This document shows positions 63,023 through 64,000 of a DNA stretch of 64,000 nucleotides, piece by piece. A model generated the notes under the pieces. The model was not told the DNA's origin and ran no database searches. It saw only the letters and a list, made by a program, of their open reading frames with translations. The number at the start of each line of letters is the position of its first letter. Within the stretch, counting starts at the first letter, position 1. The translations under genes were made by a program, and so were the position numbers. Origin of the DNA: Mycobacterium lepraemurium (lineage in GTDB: Bacteria; Actinomycetota; Actinomycetes; Mycobacteriales; Mycobacteriaceae); contig CP021238.1 of NCBI GenBank assembly GCA_002291465.1, forward strand, positions 3,782,001-3,846,000, in the 5' to 3' direction.

Positions 63023-64000
63023 GGTTTGTCGCCTCTCGATCGGTTCTGATTCCGATCAACTACCTGACCTCCAGCATTACGCACGGACGGCTCCATGAGG
63101 GCCGTTCCGTCGACTTCGCTGTCGAGTTTGCGCAAGATGAGACCTTCCCGTAACGCCCACGGGCAGATATCCACCGATTCGATCGACAGCGCTCGCATGC
63201 TCGCCTCCGCCACCAAAGCGCCCGCCACGATCTGCGGCGCCCGCTCGGCGCTCACTCCTTCCAGTTCGGCCCGGTCAGCGGTCGTCATCCTAGAGATGAA
63301 AGATATGAGTTGCCTGAGGCCGTTTGCTGTCAGCGTCCTTTTGACCCGCGGTCCGGCGCCGGACGGCGCCGCCCCGGTGAGCCGCGCCAGCGAGCGAAAC
63401 GTCTTCGACGTCGCCACCGTGAGGTCCGGGGTTCCGGCCTCCAGGATGTTTTCGCTGGCCTCGGCAAGCTCGGCGTCCAGCCAGTCCCGCAGCATTGCCA
63501 CCCGGCGCCGGCCGGGAGGATCGTCGGGCAGCCATTCGCGGGTCAGCCGGCCCGCGCCCAGCGGCAGCGACAACGCCACCTCGGGCTCCTCGTCCAGGCC
63601 GCTGGACATCTCCAGCGAGCCGCCGCCGATGTCGAGGTTGATGATCCGGCCCGCGCTCCACCCGTACCAGCGGCGCACCGCCAGGAACGTCAGCCGGGAC
63701 TCGTCGACCCCGGTCAGCACCCGCAGCTCGACGCCGGTCTCCTTGCGGACCCGGTTCAACACTTCCTCGGAGTTGCCCGCCTCCCGCACCGCCGAGGTGG
63801 CGAACGCCATCAGCTCCTCGCAGCCCGAACTGTCGGCGATCTTGGCGAATTCGTCGATGGTCGAGATCAGCTTCTCGGCGCCGCGCTTGGTGATCTTGCC
63901 GGCGCTGTCGGTGGCCTCAGCCAGCCGCAGGGTGGCTTTCGTCGAACTCATCGGGGTCGGATGGCCACCCCGGTGGGCATCGACCACCAGCAGATGCACC
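63019..64000 (-). CDS. ppx1: ppx, exopolyphosphatase/(p)ppGpp phosphatase family (N-terminus beyond the window)
   Basis: Ppx/GppA phosphatase of the actin-like ATPase fold, which degrades short polyphosphate. The window holds all but about the first 15 residues; it opens at VHLLVVDAHRGGHPTPMS. Motifs are FATSAVREAGNSEEVL, LDIGGGSLEMSSGLDEE and LPLGAGRLTREWL. The C-terminal tail is basic (NRSRGDKP). The stop overlaps the next ATG. Intact in the visible part. Confidence 0.93.
   Translation of the reverse strand, partial: VHLLVVDAHRGGHPTPMSSTKATLRLAEATDSAGKITKRGAEKLISTIDEFAKIADSSGCEELMAFATSAVREAGNSEEVLNRVRKETGVELRVLTGVDESRLTFLAVRRWYGWSAGRIINLDIGGGSLEMSSGLDEEPEVALSLPLGAGRLTREWLPDDPPGRRRVAMLRDWLDAELAEASENILEAGTPDLTVATSKTFRSLARLTGAAPSGAGPRVKRTLTANGLRQLISFISRMTTADRAELEGVSAERAPQIVAGALVAEASMRALSIESVDICPWALREGLILRKLDSEVDGTALMEPSVRNAGGQVVDRNQNRSRGDKP

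Noticed and set aside
1..64000. Frameshifts explained as sequencing error only
   Set aside because: Some indels lie in G or C runs and could be errors, but the many in-frame stops (CAG to TAG, TGG to TAG, TAC to TAA) and two deletions (ccsA, GT2/DUF2064) are not homopolymer artefacts. Individual indels still need read support.

Overview
The window looks like a slow-growing mycobacterium of the M. avium complex. It is very GC-rich, many starts are GTG or TTG, and the gene order follows, in reverse, M. tuberculosis Rv0496 to Rv0555: menD-bpoC-menC, menB/E/A, fabH, hemL, ccsX-ccdA-resB, hemB-D-C-A, serB1, cmaA2, galE2, proC, ppx. Family assignments rest on remembered homologues, since no search could be run. 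About a third of the genes are broken by nonsense codons, single-base indels or deletions, although each can be reconstructed by joining frames. This mix of an avium-type backbone with heavy decay points to a lineage in reductive evolution. M. lepraemurium is my best guess; this is an inference.

Layout. 1-4.2 kb (minus): menD (cut by the edge), bpoC, menC and an amidohydrolase, overlapping by 4 bp where they meet. 4.3-13.6 kb (plus): fadD8, an F420-type nitroreductase-fold protein, menB, glyoxalase, pitA, two small proteins and menE, interrupted by a divergent tetR and by dead aldo-keto reductase and SDR genes. 13.6-21.3 kb: a dead membrane protein gene, a GT2/DUF2064 pair collapsed by a deletion, Rv0538 and Rv0537c homologues, and dead galE3 and MTA phosphorylase genes. 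21.3-23.9 kb: menA and fabH. 23.9-30 kb (minus): hemL and a phosphoglycerate-mutase-like gene, both intact, followed by a wrecked cytochrome c maturation (System II) operon: ccsX, ccdA and resB carry stops, ccsA is gone, and the ParA-like gene after it is frameshifted. 30-41.5 kb: an accessory block with an intact tartrate-dehydratase-like gene, an esterase and an OafA-like acyltransferase, plus dead ketopantoate-reductase-like, gabP, MFS, SsuD-like and SGNH genes. 41.5-49.8 kb: acyltransferase, anti-anti-sigma factor, and the intact heme operon hemA-hemC-hemD-hemB. 49.8-54 kb: a WXG100 gene and two toxin-immunity modules resembling the M. tuberculosis CpnT/TNT NAD-glycohydrolase system, all four toxin and immunity genes decayed, sitting where M. 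tuberculosis has mmpS2-mmpL2. 54-64 kb: serB1, a hydratase-fold gene, cmaA2, acyltransferase, galE2, bS22, an HTH protein, proC, a thioesterase-like gene, a TIM-barrel gene, a membrane protein and ppx (cut by the edge), all intact.

The pattern is informative. Menaquinone and heme synthesis, mycolate cyclopropanation and proline synthesis are kept. The route for attaching heme to c-type cytochromes, MTA salvage, several transporters and an interbacterial or host-directed toxin system are lost. No rRNA, tRNA, insertion sequence or CRISPR array was seen.
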